The position numbers and the translations under genes were made by a program. A stretch of 64,000 bases of DNA. Origin: Podocnemis expansa. Taxonomy: Eukaryota; Chordata; Testudines; Podocnemididae. Shown in pieces: positions 22,167 to 33,897 of the stretch (position 1 is its first letter; each line of letters begins with the position of its first letter). The DNA is taken from the NCBI GenBank assembly GCA_007922195.1, contig ML681971.1, positions 25,183,999 through 25,247,998 of the forward strand. Direction: 5' to 3'. The notes beneath the pieces were generated by a model. That model was given only the letters and a program-made list of their open reading frames with translations. It did no database searches and was not told the DNA's origin.

Positions 22167-24440
22167 ATTACCAGTACCTAGCATTCACAATTCTTCCTGT
22201 TTGTGAACTCATTGAGTACTGGCGTATATGGGATCCTCCCTTTACTTTTATTTCCCCAGGGGTTACCTGCGTGCCAGGAGTAGATTAAAGAAATACCATA
22301 CTATTGAAATGTAACTGCCATAAACTAGATTCAAGGAGAGACTTCGCTTGAAAGCTTTTTACATCCATGAAAACTAAAAGCTGTTTGGAAAGTAATGCTG
22401 CTGTTCTGCGGCTCTCTCCCTCCCTCTGCTTTCCCTCTCCTTATTGTCTTTCACAGATATGTATATTTTCTTCTGTTACCTCTGTGTGCATGTTAGCTGG
22501 ATTGCAACACTTTGCTAGGCTGTTTCTTTTGTTAATAAATCAAAGTTATATAAGGGACCCAGAGCACCCACAATCCCAGCACTTGCTTTTACCATGGCCT
22601 CTTCTGGTCAAAGCCGATTCGCCCTCCTTTTTTGTTCCCCAATTACTAATCCAGGGGCAAGGTCATTAGGTCGAGACCCTTCACAATTTCTTCGGTCTAC
22701 TTTAAAAATAATGCTTGTTAGTAGGACAATAACGGCAATTTCAATTGACCAGAGATTAATCTGGGGCTGAACGCTAACTCAGATGTTAGTCAAGAAGGGG
22801 AGGTATAAAAGGTTAAATAAATTTAGGGCAGTTAGAGATGCCAGTCTTTGCACAAGTCAATAAAGGGGACAGATATTGCTCTGCAATGACACAGCCTCTA
22901 CAGAACAGAGCAAAATGGGAGAGGGAGTTTTGCAAGATCGATTAGAAATGTGGGAGAATGTACATTGAAATGGGATTAGTCAATTGCAGTGGGCCTGGAT
23001 TCTGTCAGTTGCCTGTTGGTAAATTATGCAGCAAATGTTTTTTCCCTTATGTCCCACAGGGCATTGTTAGTGTCACCCACCTTTGCTACTGTATATCCAC
23101 AGGAATAGTTCTTGCGTTCGGCCCCAGTTGTACTAGTGTTGGATGAAAGTCCAAGTTCAGTGGGTTCTACCATGTTCAATGGCTGACTTGGCACAGAAAA
23201 TATTTTTTGGACCTTGCAGGTATCACTTTTTCTTTCCTAGTTCTCTGAACTGGCTGTGAAAAAAAGCATAGACTAGAAGATGTGGGGTTTTTTTTTCCTA
23301 TGCACTTTAGTTTACTCCCTGCTGTAGTGAAACTTAGTTGAAACAAACCAACACATAACAAATGTGAGCTTAAATTTATCGGTAGCCCTGTATTTTTGCA
23401 CTATTCAATATGAACTGTACAGTCCTTTCCCGCTCAGCGTTCAGTGCTGACTAGCAACGGAACTGAACTGAAATGAGACCACCCTTCAATCTTAACCTGC
23501 ACTTGCATCATTGTGAAAGAGGCCTCTGCTCCAGGCAGATGACACACAGATCCTAAACTCCAGAACCCTGTTTGCTTTTCGTTAGCAATAGCCATTGTTT
23601 GGAGAATTAAAGCACCTGGCTTTCACGACTGTTCAGCACCCAAACCTCCAGCTGACGCTGATGGAAGCTTAATCCTCTGGATCTATGCTTTTATCACACA
23701 AGCCATGGGAAATAAAAACAAAAGTAATCCTATACAGGCGTGGTAGCCAATATACCCTGTATATGGGTTTTTGAATAACACACAAAGAAAAATCTGTGTG
23801 CAGATTGAAGAGGATTCAAGTTCTTAGTGTAAGTGGCAGAATCTGCTGTCTGACAAAAACTGGTAGTTTTAGATTCACAGCTGTAACTTCAGTCTGGGAT
23901 TCAGTGAAGGTAGCACCAGTTTATGCTTTGATCTAAAGCTAATGACTTGGGTTTGGAGGGGAAAACGCTGTTTACTTAAACATAAAGATTATTATTAGCT
24001 AATGTTGCTTTTTGCTTCATCTTTGCTCCAAGAACAGGATGTTAGAGGGGAAAGGGGAGTGTCTCAGTTTATTTAAATTATTTATAAATGCTGGTGGCAG
24101 TGTGAGATCTGTATCTTCTTAAGTCTTAACTTATATATACTGTATATTTCCAAATTAAACAGGAATTCCTATGAACTTTCCCAGGGAGAGATGATGCTGT
24201 GACATGTTATTTAGAAAACAGAGTCTTCACGTTCCAACATGATTTGTGCATATGTCCTAAGAGGGCTTTTAAAAAAAATGTCAAATAGCAAAAGCTTGAC
24301 GTCTGTTGGGATGAATGCTCTAAGCTTTTAACCTGAAACTGCAGAAATCTTTAGTGCATTTTTTCCCCTACGTAAAACAAGAGAAGGTGCACAGAACTGT
24401 TCAGCTCAAAATGCGACAGTATTGCTCAGATTTTCCTTTG
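22167..24440. other. Intergenic, no gene recognised
   Basis: AT-rich sequence. TATAAA-like words occur (for example near 22804) with no associated open frame or splice pattern. I see no repeat with clear ends. Confidence 0.65.
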
Positions 24441-24500
24441 AGAGGGGGTTGGACTAGATGTCCTTCTGAGGTCCCTTCCAACCCTAATTTTCTATGATGG
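24441..24500 (+). mobile_element. CR1 LINE 3' end fragment
   Basis: The segment around GGTTGGACTAGATGTCCTTC and GAGGTCCCTTCCAACCCTAA, followed by TTCTATGAT, is the characteristic 3' end of amniote CR1 retrotransposons. Only the terminal 60 or so bases are present, the usual 5' truncation. Confidence 0.9.
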
Positions 24501-24888
24501 GGAAAAGGAGGAAGCAATATAATCTTGAAACTAAGATCCATCCTAAAACCTAAGGATTTAGATCCTAAACTCAAGATCTCTCTCCTACTTTCAGAAACTA
24601 GATCCTTCTCTCCAGTCTTCCTTGACCTTTGCTTTAAATATATACTGTTTAGCTATCTCCTAATACATTAAAGGAGAGTCCGCAGCAAGTCGCTTTCTTC
24701 CTAGCGGTCCTGTAGAAGCTGAACCTGTGCTGGGTCAGCGGGGAGGAAGATGGTAGCCCTCCCAGATACAGCCATGTATGAATTAGAATTTTAAAATCAT
24801 TATCTTAACTTTGAATATTTATTTAGACTCTGATCATACTATTTGAGGCACTCGTGGTAACAACAAAGGACTCCTTGTGGTTTTGCAG

Positions 24889-25182
24889 ATATCACAGGTA
24901 CCATTTGCAGTCAGTCCTGTGCAGGGAACCTTGTTTTCATTCGATCAACACTTTAAGTTGGTGGGGATTTTTGGCTCCTCGGTCTGCTGCCGATGCTGTA
25001 AAATAGCTCAAGAAGAAATTTTTCCTGCAGAAAACAATTCCACATCTCCCCACCAGATGGTGCCCAATGCCAAAGTCCAGTATGGCTGGACTGTCTTTTG
25101 CAACACCTGCAATTTACTGTTCACTGCACGAAACGTATTTATTTCACTGAAGGTACACAAGGATGCTGTGGAGGGAGGGAAG
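24889..25182 (+). CDS. Candidate lone coding exon with two Cys pairs
   Basis: A 294-base open stretch (98 codons) is preceded by TTTTGCAG and followed by GTAGGT, so it has acceptor- and donor-like edges and keeps phase 0 if the first full codon is ATA. The translation has CCRCC near residue 38 and CNTC near residue 73, each containing a C-x-x-C, with an aromatic-rich segment between them, suggesting a zinc-ribbon-like fold. The frame stays open from 24847 to 25260 but has no convincing ATG. I do not recognise the family. No partner exon was found in the surrounding 10 kb, so it may be an orphan exon, a pseudogene fragment or chance. The bases just before it (ACTCCTTGTGGTTTTGCAGA) also resemble the edge of the Penelope-type repeat, which weakens the acceptor. 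Confidence 0.3.
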
Positions 25183-25263
25183 GTAGGTGCCTTTCTACAG
25201 CTGTTGCCAATCAATAGCTTTAACAGGTGGTTTTCTTCAAATTGCCCTTGCCCTGAAATTTGA

Positions 25264-28200
25264 AGGCAGATTCTTCAGCATCTTTACTAACGGCAGATAG
25301 GAAACCAGTGGAGGCAGGGGCATTATTGGGAACTGGAGTATGCTGCATCCTTGTGAAGAAACAAATTATGTGAACATTTTGTAAAAGAGAGCACACCTGA
25401 GGTCTTTCTCTACATGCTCCCCTCTGCCGACACACAGAATCACCCGAGCGAACACCAAGATTAAAACAGTAATAATTCTAAACTCTATTCTTAATTCATG
25501 ATTTAAGATCTTAAATAAGCAGGCAACTTTCTCAAAGGTCTGAGCACTCTGTTGATTAAGTGGGAGCTGTTGAGTAACAGCACTTTTAAAGATCAGCCCA
25601 TTTACTTGGGAGCAGAGTTTGACTCTTTTTTTCCAGAATCTTAGCCTAAAATCTCTCCTTCATATGAACCCTTGTTCTCTCTGTGCATGTGTTGTCACTC
25701 CCACGGATGCTGATACCCAATCTACTCACCAGGTTCAGAAGACAGACCTCTCCTACTTTTAATAACCTAATTACATGATTTAATCTCCATTTACGCCACC
25801 CTCAGAAAGTTAACAGTGGAAACAAATCTTTCCTGTGATGCATTATCCCCCTCTGAGGCAGCCCAAAGCCAATGTTTTGGATTGTACAGTTTCACTCTGA
25901 TTAATGTGGAGAGTGTTTTGTCTTGATAGCCAAGAACTGCATGTTATAACTGTTGAAATATTAAATGTTAGGTCTTGGGACAATGAAGTGTGATGAAACA
26001 AAGGGCTGTCACTAAATAGGCCTGCTACATGTTGGATTTAGGTAATTTAAAAGACTATGAAATTATCTAGGCCTTGAGAATGGATAAAAACACTTTGGCT
26101 TTTGTTCCTGGTCACAAGTTGGTATGTTGTATAATGTTTGATATGCTTGTAAGATTTAGTGAGTCTTTTATTAACAGCTTTTTAAAAAAGCAAAAGATAT
26201 TCCTACCCAGTGAGTGAGTGGTGGCATTTGGCATGGGTTTGTTGGGTCTCAGTCCAGTTCCTCTTGGAAATGTGTCCACATCTCAAAAACCTAACTTCAC
26301 AGCTGGTTGGCTGTCTCAGCAGAGAGTCAAATTGCATTTCAGGAACACCTACCTGGGATATAGTCCTACCAGTTCAGGGAAGGCCATGATGTCTGTTGAG
26401 GGCAACATGTGGGGTTTTGTAAAGCCAGTGTCCTTGCTGTAACCCATGACCCTTCAGGAACAGCAGTGTCACCCTGAAATGCTCCATGAAATGACTTAAT
26501 AATAAGAGAGACCAATAGTGTAATGTAGTTTTATCTATGTAAATTTGCTGGCAAAACCATGTTGTTTTATCCAGCGAATAAAACTAAAGATGATTGTATA
26601 GATATTTGATTATAATGCCATGGTATATTGGAATGCGCCACTTTAGACCTACTTTATAACCCTGAAAGAACTGTTGAGGTGCACATGGAATTAGGTGGAA
26701 AGAGTATTTTACCCACCATTGAAAAGTTACCAACTTTTGGCTGGAATATAATTAACTGCTTGATTATTGGTATTAGTACATGATAAACCTCTGCTAGTTT
26801 AAGATGGGAAATAAAAGAATTGCTTCATCAATCAAAAGAGCAAGGGGAGTAGAGTTAAGGCTGGAATTCCATTCTGAATGAACCCCTTTGTGCCCAGAGG
26901 TGCACCCTATGATGTTGGGGTAGGGTCCGTGGTTTTCTGATTATGGAGTTTTTACCATTCTCAAACCAGTTCCTTCTGAAGATGTTTTTTCTTCTTTTCC
27001 AGTTCTTTGTCTGTCTCATTTCCCAGGTTTGGGCTCCTGGACTTCTTTTCATGCAAACAAAAAATGAGATCCATCAAGATCGTATTTGTTTCAAGTTTAT
27101 GTTTCAGAATCCACACACCAGAAGTTCACATTACTAGAAATCACCTGACCCAATGGTACCAAGGTAGCTCAAGGGATCTGGGTAACTGAAGGCCAAGTTA
27201 TAGCCCTGGTAGAAGTCGCCATACGCGGAATTAACTCATCCTGTTGCCTTCCAAAATTCTGAGGTCATATGATTGTCCTATGCTCATCTAATTTCTGTAA
27301 GTTGTCTTATTTATTGGGTAGTGAATCATAGGCAGACCTAAAAATCCAGTCGTGGTGCCGCCTGGAGATGTGACTGGGCCCAACCTGAGAGGTGGTGTAC
27401 TGGGTTGTAATGCCCTGAGTGGGGACCTGGTCCTAGCCCTGTGATCTATGAGTTGTCACTGCAGGGGTGGGCTCACGTCCCCCCATCTCAGCCCCTGAAG
27501 CCTCTCCATGCACTAGACTTGTGACCATCTACAAACTTCCTGCAACCCTCTGTTTTGGGAAATGCTATTTGATGCAGCCTTCTGACTGGCTTATGAAGTA
27601 CAGCCGCTTTTGAATAGCTATGTTCCCTTTCTTTCTGTGGAGCACAGATGTCAGATGTTTGTTTAAAAGTAATAGGCAAAGAGGAAAATCCATGAGGTCT
27701 TGAAAGTACTGTTTAATATAGATTCCCTCCTCTCAGCCTTCCAGAAACCTTCTTATATTTAACTTCTACAGACTGGAAGTGTTTTGGGGTCATGTCTGCC
27801 TTGAATTACACCTGAAGAATTGCATTCACTTCACTGAGATTCCCCAGATGAACCTCAGGGCAGGATGTGGTTCCTTCAAACAGAACTAAAATGAGCAGTC
27901 AAATGCTTCTGTGTGATTTAGAAAATGCCACCACTAGATGGAGTATGTGTAGGCTCATTTCTTGGAATTTGTGTTTTCTCCATTGTTTTCTGCTAGAGAA
28001 ATTATATATCCCAGTTAGTAGCCAAATTTGCGTGCATGCCTACGGTTTCCTGCCTAAATGTATTTGAAAAGAGAACCTTCCTATCTGCAGGACACAGGAC
28101 CCCAGTGCCTTGTAACAGTTAGTAACAGACCCACTTGGGTTTATAAGGCATGTGAGTGTATGTAAGCAATTACTCTTTCCTTGTGGCTGGGAAGAAAGAC

Positions 28201-29590
28201 AGATGAATTGTCCAGAAATCTAGCACACAGGAGAGGTCACTGGAGTGCACTCTTTCATTTTTGCCTTGATTTAACAGTTGAAAACAGTGCCAGATAAACA
28301 GACCTGTGCCTGGCCCTTCCCACAAGATAGGAACGGTATAGGGAGGGACTCTCACTATGCTCTTCCACCATATGCCTCAGTCATGATCTGAGTGCCCCCT
28401 CCCTAAGCAGGAAAGGGTGGCTTAGTTTTTGTGGCCTACTCAGTGCTCTTATTTCTTTTGAGCTGTGGAAAAGGGGTAACAATTTTTATGGTGCTTTTGC
28501 ATTATGTATGCATCTCTACTGGAACATAACTGAAATGGCCAGACTTGTTCCACAGGGGCTGATGAACAGCCATGAAATGGTAGCCTTTATACCAGCATCA
28601 GGTGGTTAACTGAGAGACTGATGTCTCTTTGGTTTGAAGGTGAACTTAGTGCTGCCCCCACCCCTCCTGAGGATTTATTTAAATAGTATCCAAAGTCGGG
28701 TCATGAATTGGGGTTGGCTGGGGAGTAGCAACAGCCAGGCCTCCCAAGCTCCAATTGCAAACCACGATCAGTCCATCTGAGAGAGATGCCAGCTGGGCTT
28801 GGCTCTTGCTTGGTGCTGGTCACTTGTGTGCTGGCTACTCTTATGGAGCTGGGATGTTGATGCTACTGTGGCTCCCCTCAGATGGCAGGAAATTGTTTGT
28901 GCTGTGTTGCCTAATAACTATCAATGATTGGTAACAGCAAGTGGATCCTACCACGTTCTCTAAGGGGCTGCAAGTGGTGTTTGGTTTTGGTTCCCGTTTG
29001 AGGGAGGCAGTGCCCCCTTCCACCATCTCCTCAGACACTGGATTTGGGGTGTCATCAGTGATGTCCAACAGCTACAGGGGGAGGCCCAAAATCAAAGTAC
29101 CAGCAGGCCATAGAAGACCCAGTCTAGTTCAGCAAGACAGGCTGAGTTGGCCAATTTCTAGCCCTGGCATGAAGTTCAGTGTGGCAGGAATGGCCAGAGG
29201 TGATGCGGCAGACACCAGCTCTGTTGCTAAGCTATGGTTGGCTAGAACAAGCTGAAGGTTGTGAAGGGATTATGGCAGACCTGCAGGCAGGGAGTGGCAG
29301 CTGGTGTCTGTGCATTTTGGAGACCTTTCTGTGTGGATGGGAAGAGACTAGGAAGGAAATGGAGGGATCCAAGTGACCTTGGGAAATAAACTGACTTCAT
29401 TCTATTTTCAGAGACATTTGTCTTCTCCCCACAGCCCTCCTGTGTCAGGGTGAAGGGAAGTGGGAGTCCCTTGTTCTGTTGCAGGGGAATAATTTTTACA
29501 ATCCCAGCAAAGTAGATCTTCTAAGATTATATTTTTCAATGATTTCAGAGATGTCCTCGTTTAAGACTATCAGTTATTTACACATCAGCC
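25264..29590. other. Intergenic, no gene recognised
   Basis: Mostly unique sequence with no bounded transposon that I can define. A CTCF-like CCACTAGATGGAG lies at 27931-27943. Open frames here are short and lack domains. Confidence 0.65.
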
Positions 29591-29591
29591 C

Positions 29592-29806
29592 TGTTTCAGA
29601 GGAGTAGTTGTGTTAGCCTATCTCAGCAAGACAAGGAGCCCTGTGGCACTTTTAAAGACTAACAAATTAAGTTATCACATGAGCTTTTGTGGGTATAATC
29701 CCACTTCATCACATGCATCTGAAGAAGTGGGGTTATACCCACAAAAGCTTTTACAATAAATGAATTTCTTAGTCTTTAAAAGTGCTCCGGGACTCCTTGT
29801 TGTTAT
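29592..29806. mobile_element. Penelope-like arm pair, foldback fragment
   Basis: Two inverted arms meet near 29719. The left arm runs AAGGAGCCCTGTGGCACTTT through GCATGAGC-like sequence to CCCACTTCATC; the right arm is its reverse complement (CTGAAGAAGTGGGG through CGGGACTCCTTGT). The sequence is the same family as the arms of the Penelope-like element at 37.6-41.6 kb. No coding sequence remains. Confidence 0.7.
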
Positions 29807-31783
29807 GTTGTATAAAGTATTCTGCTAAATGTTGAAACAGCCTGCTTGGAATCTTGAAATCAACGGAAACATATTGAGGCTGGAGATGTGTGACTGAATC
29901 ACCAACTGTTCAGACACACAACCAAAATCCAGGGGCTGACATTGCCATGCACCATGTTAGGTTCATACAGTACTGGAGACAGTGTTTGGGTTTTGGATGG
30001 CGTTAATATGGCGTTCCCACCTGGCCACCTCTTTATACTGCTGCCTTGGTCTTAATGGAAAGGCTTAAGGCATCCTTTTTATTGAAGAGAATACTAGGGA
30101 AAGCTCAATGAGGGCCAGTGGGGATGGTGAATTTTGTGATGTAAATACCTATTGCCAATGTTCAGGTCTTCCATCAGCAGCTCCTCTTATGTGGTTACCA
30201 GGGCACAAGTGGGGGAAAAGCCTTCTCAAGTAAGGTATGCCTTGTAGCCTGGGTCAGATATAGCTTTATCTTTCCTCTTCCTCATCTGAGTTTTAGGAGA
30301 GGCACTAGGTCAGATTCATGTCCTGTAGTACCTGTCAGACTCCATCAACTTCAATTAGGAGAGCAGGGAGAGCAGAATCTGGCCTATTGATTAGTGGCTC
30401 TTCTGTACTTGTGAGGAAGAATGGGTTAAATGAAGCAGGGAGGAAGGGGCCTTTGCTAAGGTGTCAAAAAGGATTGGGGCATCTGGTTTTCCAGACATTA
30501 ATGCTAGACACTTGCCACCACTCAGCCCGCTGCATTGCGTTTGTCATGATAATTGTATATGCTCAAAGGACTGCCAAGGAGATCAAGACACTGTCTAGAT
30601 AGATGGCTTGTGATATAATCCCAGTTCTGTCCCTGGCTTGCAGCATGGCCTTGGGGAAGTCACATTACCCCTCTACCTCAGTGTCCCCATCTGTGGAATG
30701 AGACTGTTTACTTGTATACCTTCCTGAGATGTTGTGTAGATTGTAAAGATCTTTGATAATGAAAAGGTCCAAGGACGGTACTTGCCAACTAAGAATGGAG
30801 TACTGTTTCTGCTGAAGTCAATGGAAAGCTCCCACTGGCTTCTAGGGAGCCATTGTTAATCCTAAAGGGTGGAAGAAATGACACATTGTAAATGACTTGT
30901 ACTGACTTTCCACCAAGATGGTGTGAGCTTTCCAGCGGGGCTGGGAAGGAGCTTTTCCCTCCCCACCCCCGTCCCCTCCAGGGGCTCCTCTGGAGCCTCT
31001 GAATGCTCCCACTCCACTATCGGCAAATTGTGGTGCAGATTATCAGCAAGCACTTTCAAGATTAGAGCCCCATATTTATGTCTGTTTCTCTTGGGTGGGG
31101 GGGAGCCATTCTGAGCCGAATTTGATGCAGACTCCATGGCACCAAGCACTGATTACTTGGGTAACCTTTCCCTTTTCTGGTAGCTTGTTGAGAACGTTTG
31201 GGAAGGATTTCTGAGTGCCTTTTTAAAAACACAGGCACAAACATTGTTTTACCCATTAAGGCTGCAGGGGAAGAAAGAAAGTATACCTCTGAACTTCAGG
31301 CCAGCTGCTGCGACAGTGAAAGGGTAGCAGATTCAGCCTGAGATGCTGAAGCCTGTGCAGTATTAATAGGCCTGTGTTGTATTTTGTGACTATCTCTATT
31401 TCATAGAGAGAAAATTTTAAATAGCAACTGGTTTCCGGAGGCCTTTATCTCCTAATGTAATGAGCTGCATGTGTGCACACACCATGGGTTGTCAGCAGAT
31501 TTTGAGCTCTGGGTCTTCATTTGCTCTCCTCCCCCTGTTACTTGAGACATGGAAGTAACCTTTTGGTGCTCTAGATTCTGGGTTCAAATCTTCTTGAGAA
31601 CTATAGAAACTATATGTTTACAGACATGTATCATTAGAAAATGCCCTCTGGTCCCCAGGTGATCTCCTGTGGAACTGAGACATTCAGGATGAGCTTATGT
31701 AACAGTGTCTAATTATTATATGTAATATTTAGTGTCCCCAAGTCAGTGATGAAAGCCCCATTGTGCTAGGTGCTGTACACATG
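29807..31783. other. Intergenic with old SINE pieces
   Basis: Apart from the MIR copy at 30604-30765, I see unique sequence. At 31735-31783 an ancient repeat piece (CCCATTGTGCTAGGTGCTGT) is cut by the solo LTR that follows. Confidence 0.65.
30604..30765 (+). repeat. MIR SINE
   Basis: The order GGCCTTGGGGAAGTCACATT, CCTCAGTGTCCCCATCTGTG, GGAATGAGAC and a TTGTGTAGATTGTAAAGATC-like end follows the MIR core and tail. This is an old amniote-wide SINE. Confidence 0.8.
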
Positions 31784-32865
31784 TGTAAGCGCTTGCAAGC
31801 GCGGGGAGTGTCTGGCCCACTGGGCAAGCGCCCCTGGTGGGCTGTTGGGGAGTAATTGTCTTAGGTATTCCGACTGGCCCGCCACCTCCCTTAGGAACGG
31901 GTAGCAGGGAATTAATTCCCACCCCACGGGGGGGGGGGGTAAATGTCAGCTGGAGGTTGGGTCAGTCAGTTCACCCAAAGTCCGGGCACGTAAGTGGGCG
32001 TACAAGCCACAATATAGTTGGGGTTATGCAAGGTGGGGTAGAGTTGAGGTGAACGCCTCAGGAGCAACAGGGGAGAGGAGGGGGTAGGACACAGGCCCGC
32101 CCTACTCCACTGTGTCCCAGCCCAGGGCCCTAATAGCAGCCTGGCCTGTGAATTCGGGGGTCAGCGGGGATCTGGCTGCAACACGCTGACCCCGCTCGGG
32201 GTTGTGCAACTCCCCTGGGCTACTACTCCCCTCCTCTACCCCGAGTACCTGGTCGGGTGTAGCGTCCACGTCCTCGGGGTATTCGCTGAGTGGCACCGAG
32301 TAGAGGTCCTCCATAGCGTCCACTGTGGGTAGATCTGCAAGTCCCAGGCTGACCTCCATCTCCTCAGGGGGTAGCTCAGGTAGCGTTGCCGGGTCCGAGA
32401 CACGGGGAAGCTCCCCCACGGCTGCTCCCTCCGTGGGTTCCGCCTCTGGGGGGGCCAGGGGCAGTTCTTCCAGGTCCCCCCCGGTAAGGTCCGGGGTCCC
32501 TGTTCTGGAGTCCAGAGTTGCCCAGACATCGGGGAGGGGTCGCAGCTCCTGGTGGGCCCACTGTCTGTCCTCTGCGGGGGGGGAGGGTCCTCCCATGGGA
32601 CGCCCGCCATGGGAGGTCCCAGCCAACCCTCCCAGCGTGGGGCTGGCGACCAGCGGGTAGGCCTAACCCTCCTCTGCTGCGGCAAGGGCTGGTTCTGAGG
32701 AGCCTGGAGGGAAACATCCTTTCCCTCGGGTGGCCAGGGCTGAACTGAGCTCGCCGGCCCTGGCTTTATACTTCCTGTCCTGCCCCCTGCCTTCTGGTGT
32801 GAGTGGCAGTTCCGCGGCGGTCATCTTGCGGCCTCTGGGGGCGGCCATCTTGCAGCCTCTTTACA
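31784..32865. mobile_element. Solo LTR, 1082 bp
   Basis: The element starts TGTAAGC and ends TTTACA (TG...CA, with inverted TGTAA/TTACA tips). It is flanked on both sides by ACATG (31779-31783 and 32866-32870), a 5-base target-site duplication as made by retroviral-type integrases. It is GC-rich and unlike its AT-rich surroundings. On the minus strand AGTATAAAGCC (about 32764-32774) could be a TATA box, which would favour minus orientation. No primer site or pol sequence is attached, so it is best read as a solo LTR left by LTR-LTR recombination. The family (Gypsy or endogenous retrovirus) is not determined. Confidence 0.8.
32102..32596 (-). other. Acidic open frame inside the solo LTR
   Basis: From ATG at 32596 there are about 164 codons, Pro/Glu/Asp-rich in the middle (for example ELPPEEMEVSLGLADLP), with no recognised domain. 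It lies wholly inside the LTR-like element, downstream of the minus-strand TATA-like motif. In GC-rich DNA such a frame can occur by chance. Confidence 0.25.
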
Positions 32866-32870
32866 ACATG

Positions 32871-33384
32871 TAATAAAAATACACTACCTAGCTTAGTGGG
32901 TGTGATTGTCTCCAGGCGAGGATAAGAGTTCATAGTTACTGGGTGATTTTCTTGGTGCTGAGGGTACCTATTTTTATCCTTGCTGTTGGCCATGGTATCT
33001 GTCTGCAGGCATCCACTGCTCATTAATCTTGTTCATACAACACAAAAAAACCCCAAAACTTGTAGTTGCGATGGACCACTCTTTTCTTCTGTTGACCTCC
33101 CAACTTCTGAAACTTGATGTCAGTGTAGGGTGAAAGGACCCCTGCATATAACTCTTTCCCATCTGACAGGGATTCAATTGCTAGTAGAGTGTGCTGAGCT
33201 CCTACCATGCAAGATACTTTGAAGGACCAAATATTTTACTCCTGTGCACCATTTTCTCCTGGATAAAATATGTAGCAGGCTTCCCTGAGAAGTTCTGAAA
33301 CATCTGAGCTGATCTATACTTCTGCATCTTTGTGCTGCTTGGAAGGGAGAAGCAGATAGCACTGACAAGCTTTAGTGGCTTTAA
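32871..33384. other. Intergenic, nothing recognised
   Basis: Unique AT-rich sequence between the solo LTR and the MITE. Confidence 0.6.
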
Positions 33385-33894
33385 GGCTATGTCCAGACTT
33401 ACATCAATTAAACTTATATCAATTTAATAAATCGATATAAAAATCATTAAATTGATTTAAGTTAAATAGATTTAACAGGTTCACACCAAAAAAACCCAAA
33501 TTGAAATAGCACATCCAGACACAGGACTTGCTATTTTGATTCAGGAGATGGGCACCATGGAAGGTGTGGCAATATGGCCCCCTCACTAGGCCATGTCCCC
33601 ACCCAATATATAGAAAAAGGAAAGCACCTGGGAAGGAAAAGGGCAAAAAGTATTAAATCGATTTAACAGTTAAGTCAAAATAACATATCTGCACTGTGTT
33701 ATTTCAAAATAACAATTTTGATTTGACTGTCATATCAATATAATACTAGGTTTTATAATATCAATATAACTTTCCTTATATCGAAATGAGGGAGCTCCTC
33801 ATTTCAAAATAAGGGAACATCATGTGGACCTACCATTTTTAAAATTGAAATAACCAGCATTATTTCGATTTAAATAGTGTGTGTGGACATACCC
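33385..33894. mobile_element. Harbinger-like MITE, 510 bp
   Basis: The ends are GGCTATGTCCAGACT and TGTGTGGACATACCC, imperfect terminal inverted repeats. Both flanks carry TAA (33382-33384, 33895-33897), the 3-base duplication expected for PIF/Harbinger. The interior is AT-rich with TCGATAT- and TTCGAAAT-type words and has no transposase. It belongs to the GGGCTATGTCTACAC group of MITEs common in turtles (recognition from memory). Confidence 0.8.
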
Positions 33895-33897
33895 TAA

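Noticed and set aside
22367..22669. 100-codon frame in the intergenic part
   Set aside because: No domain, no splice context and low-complexity flanks; length is within chance for this much DNA.
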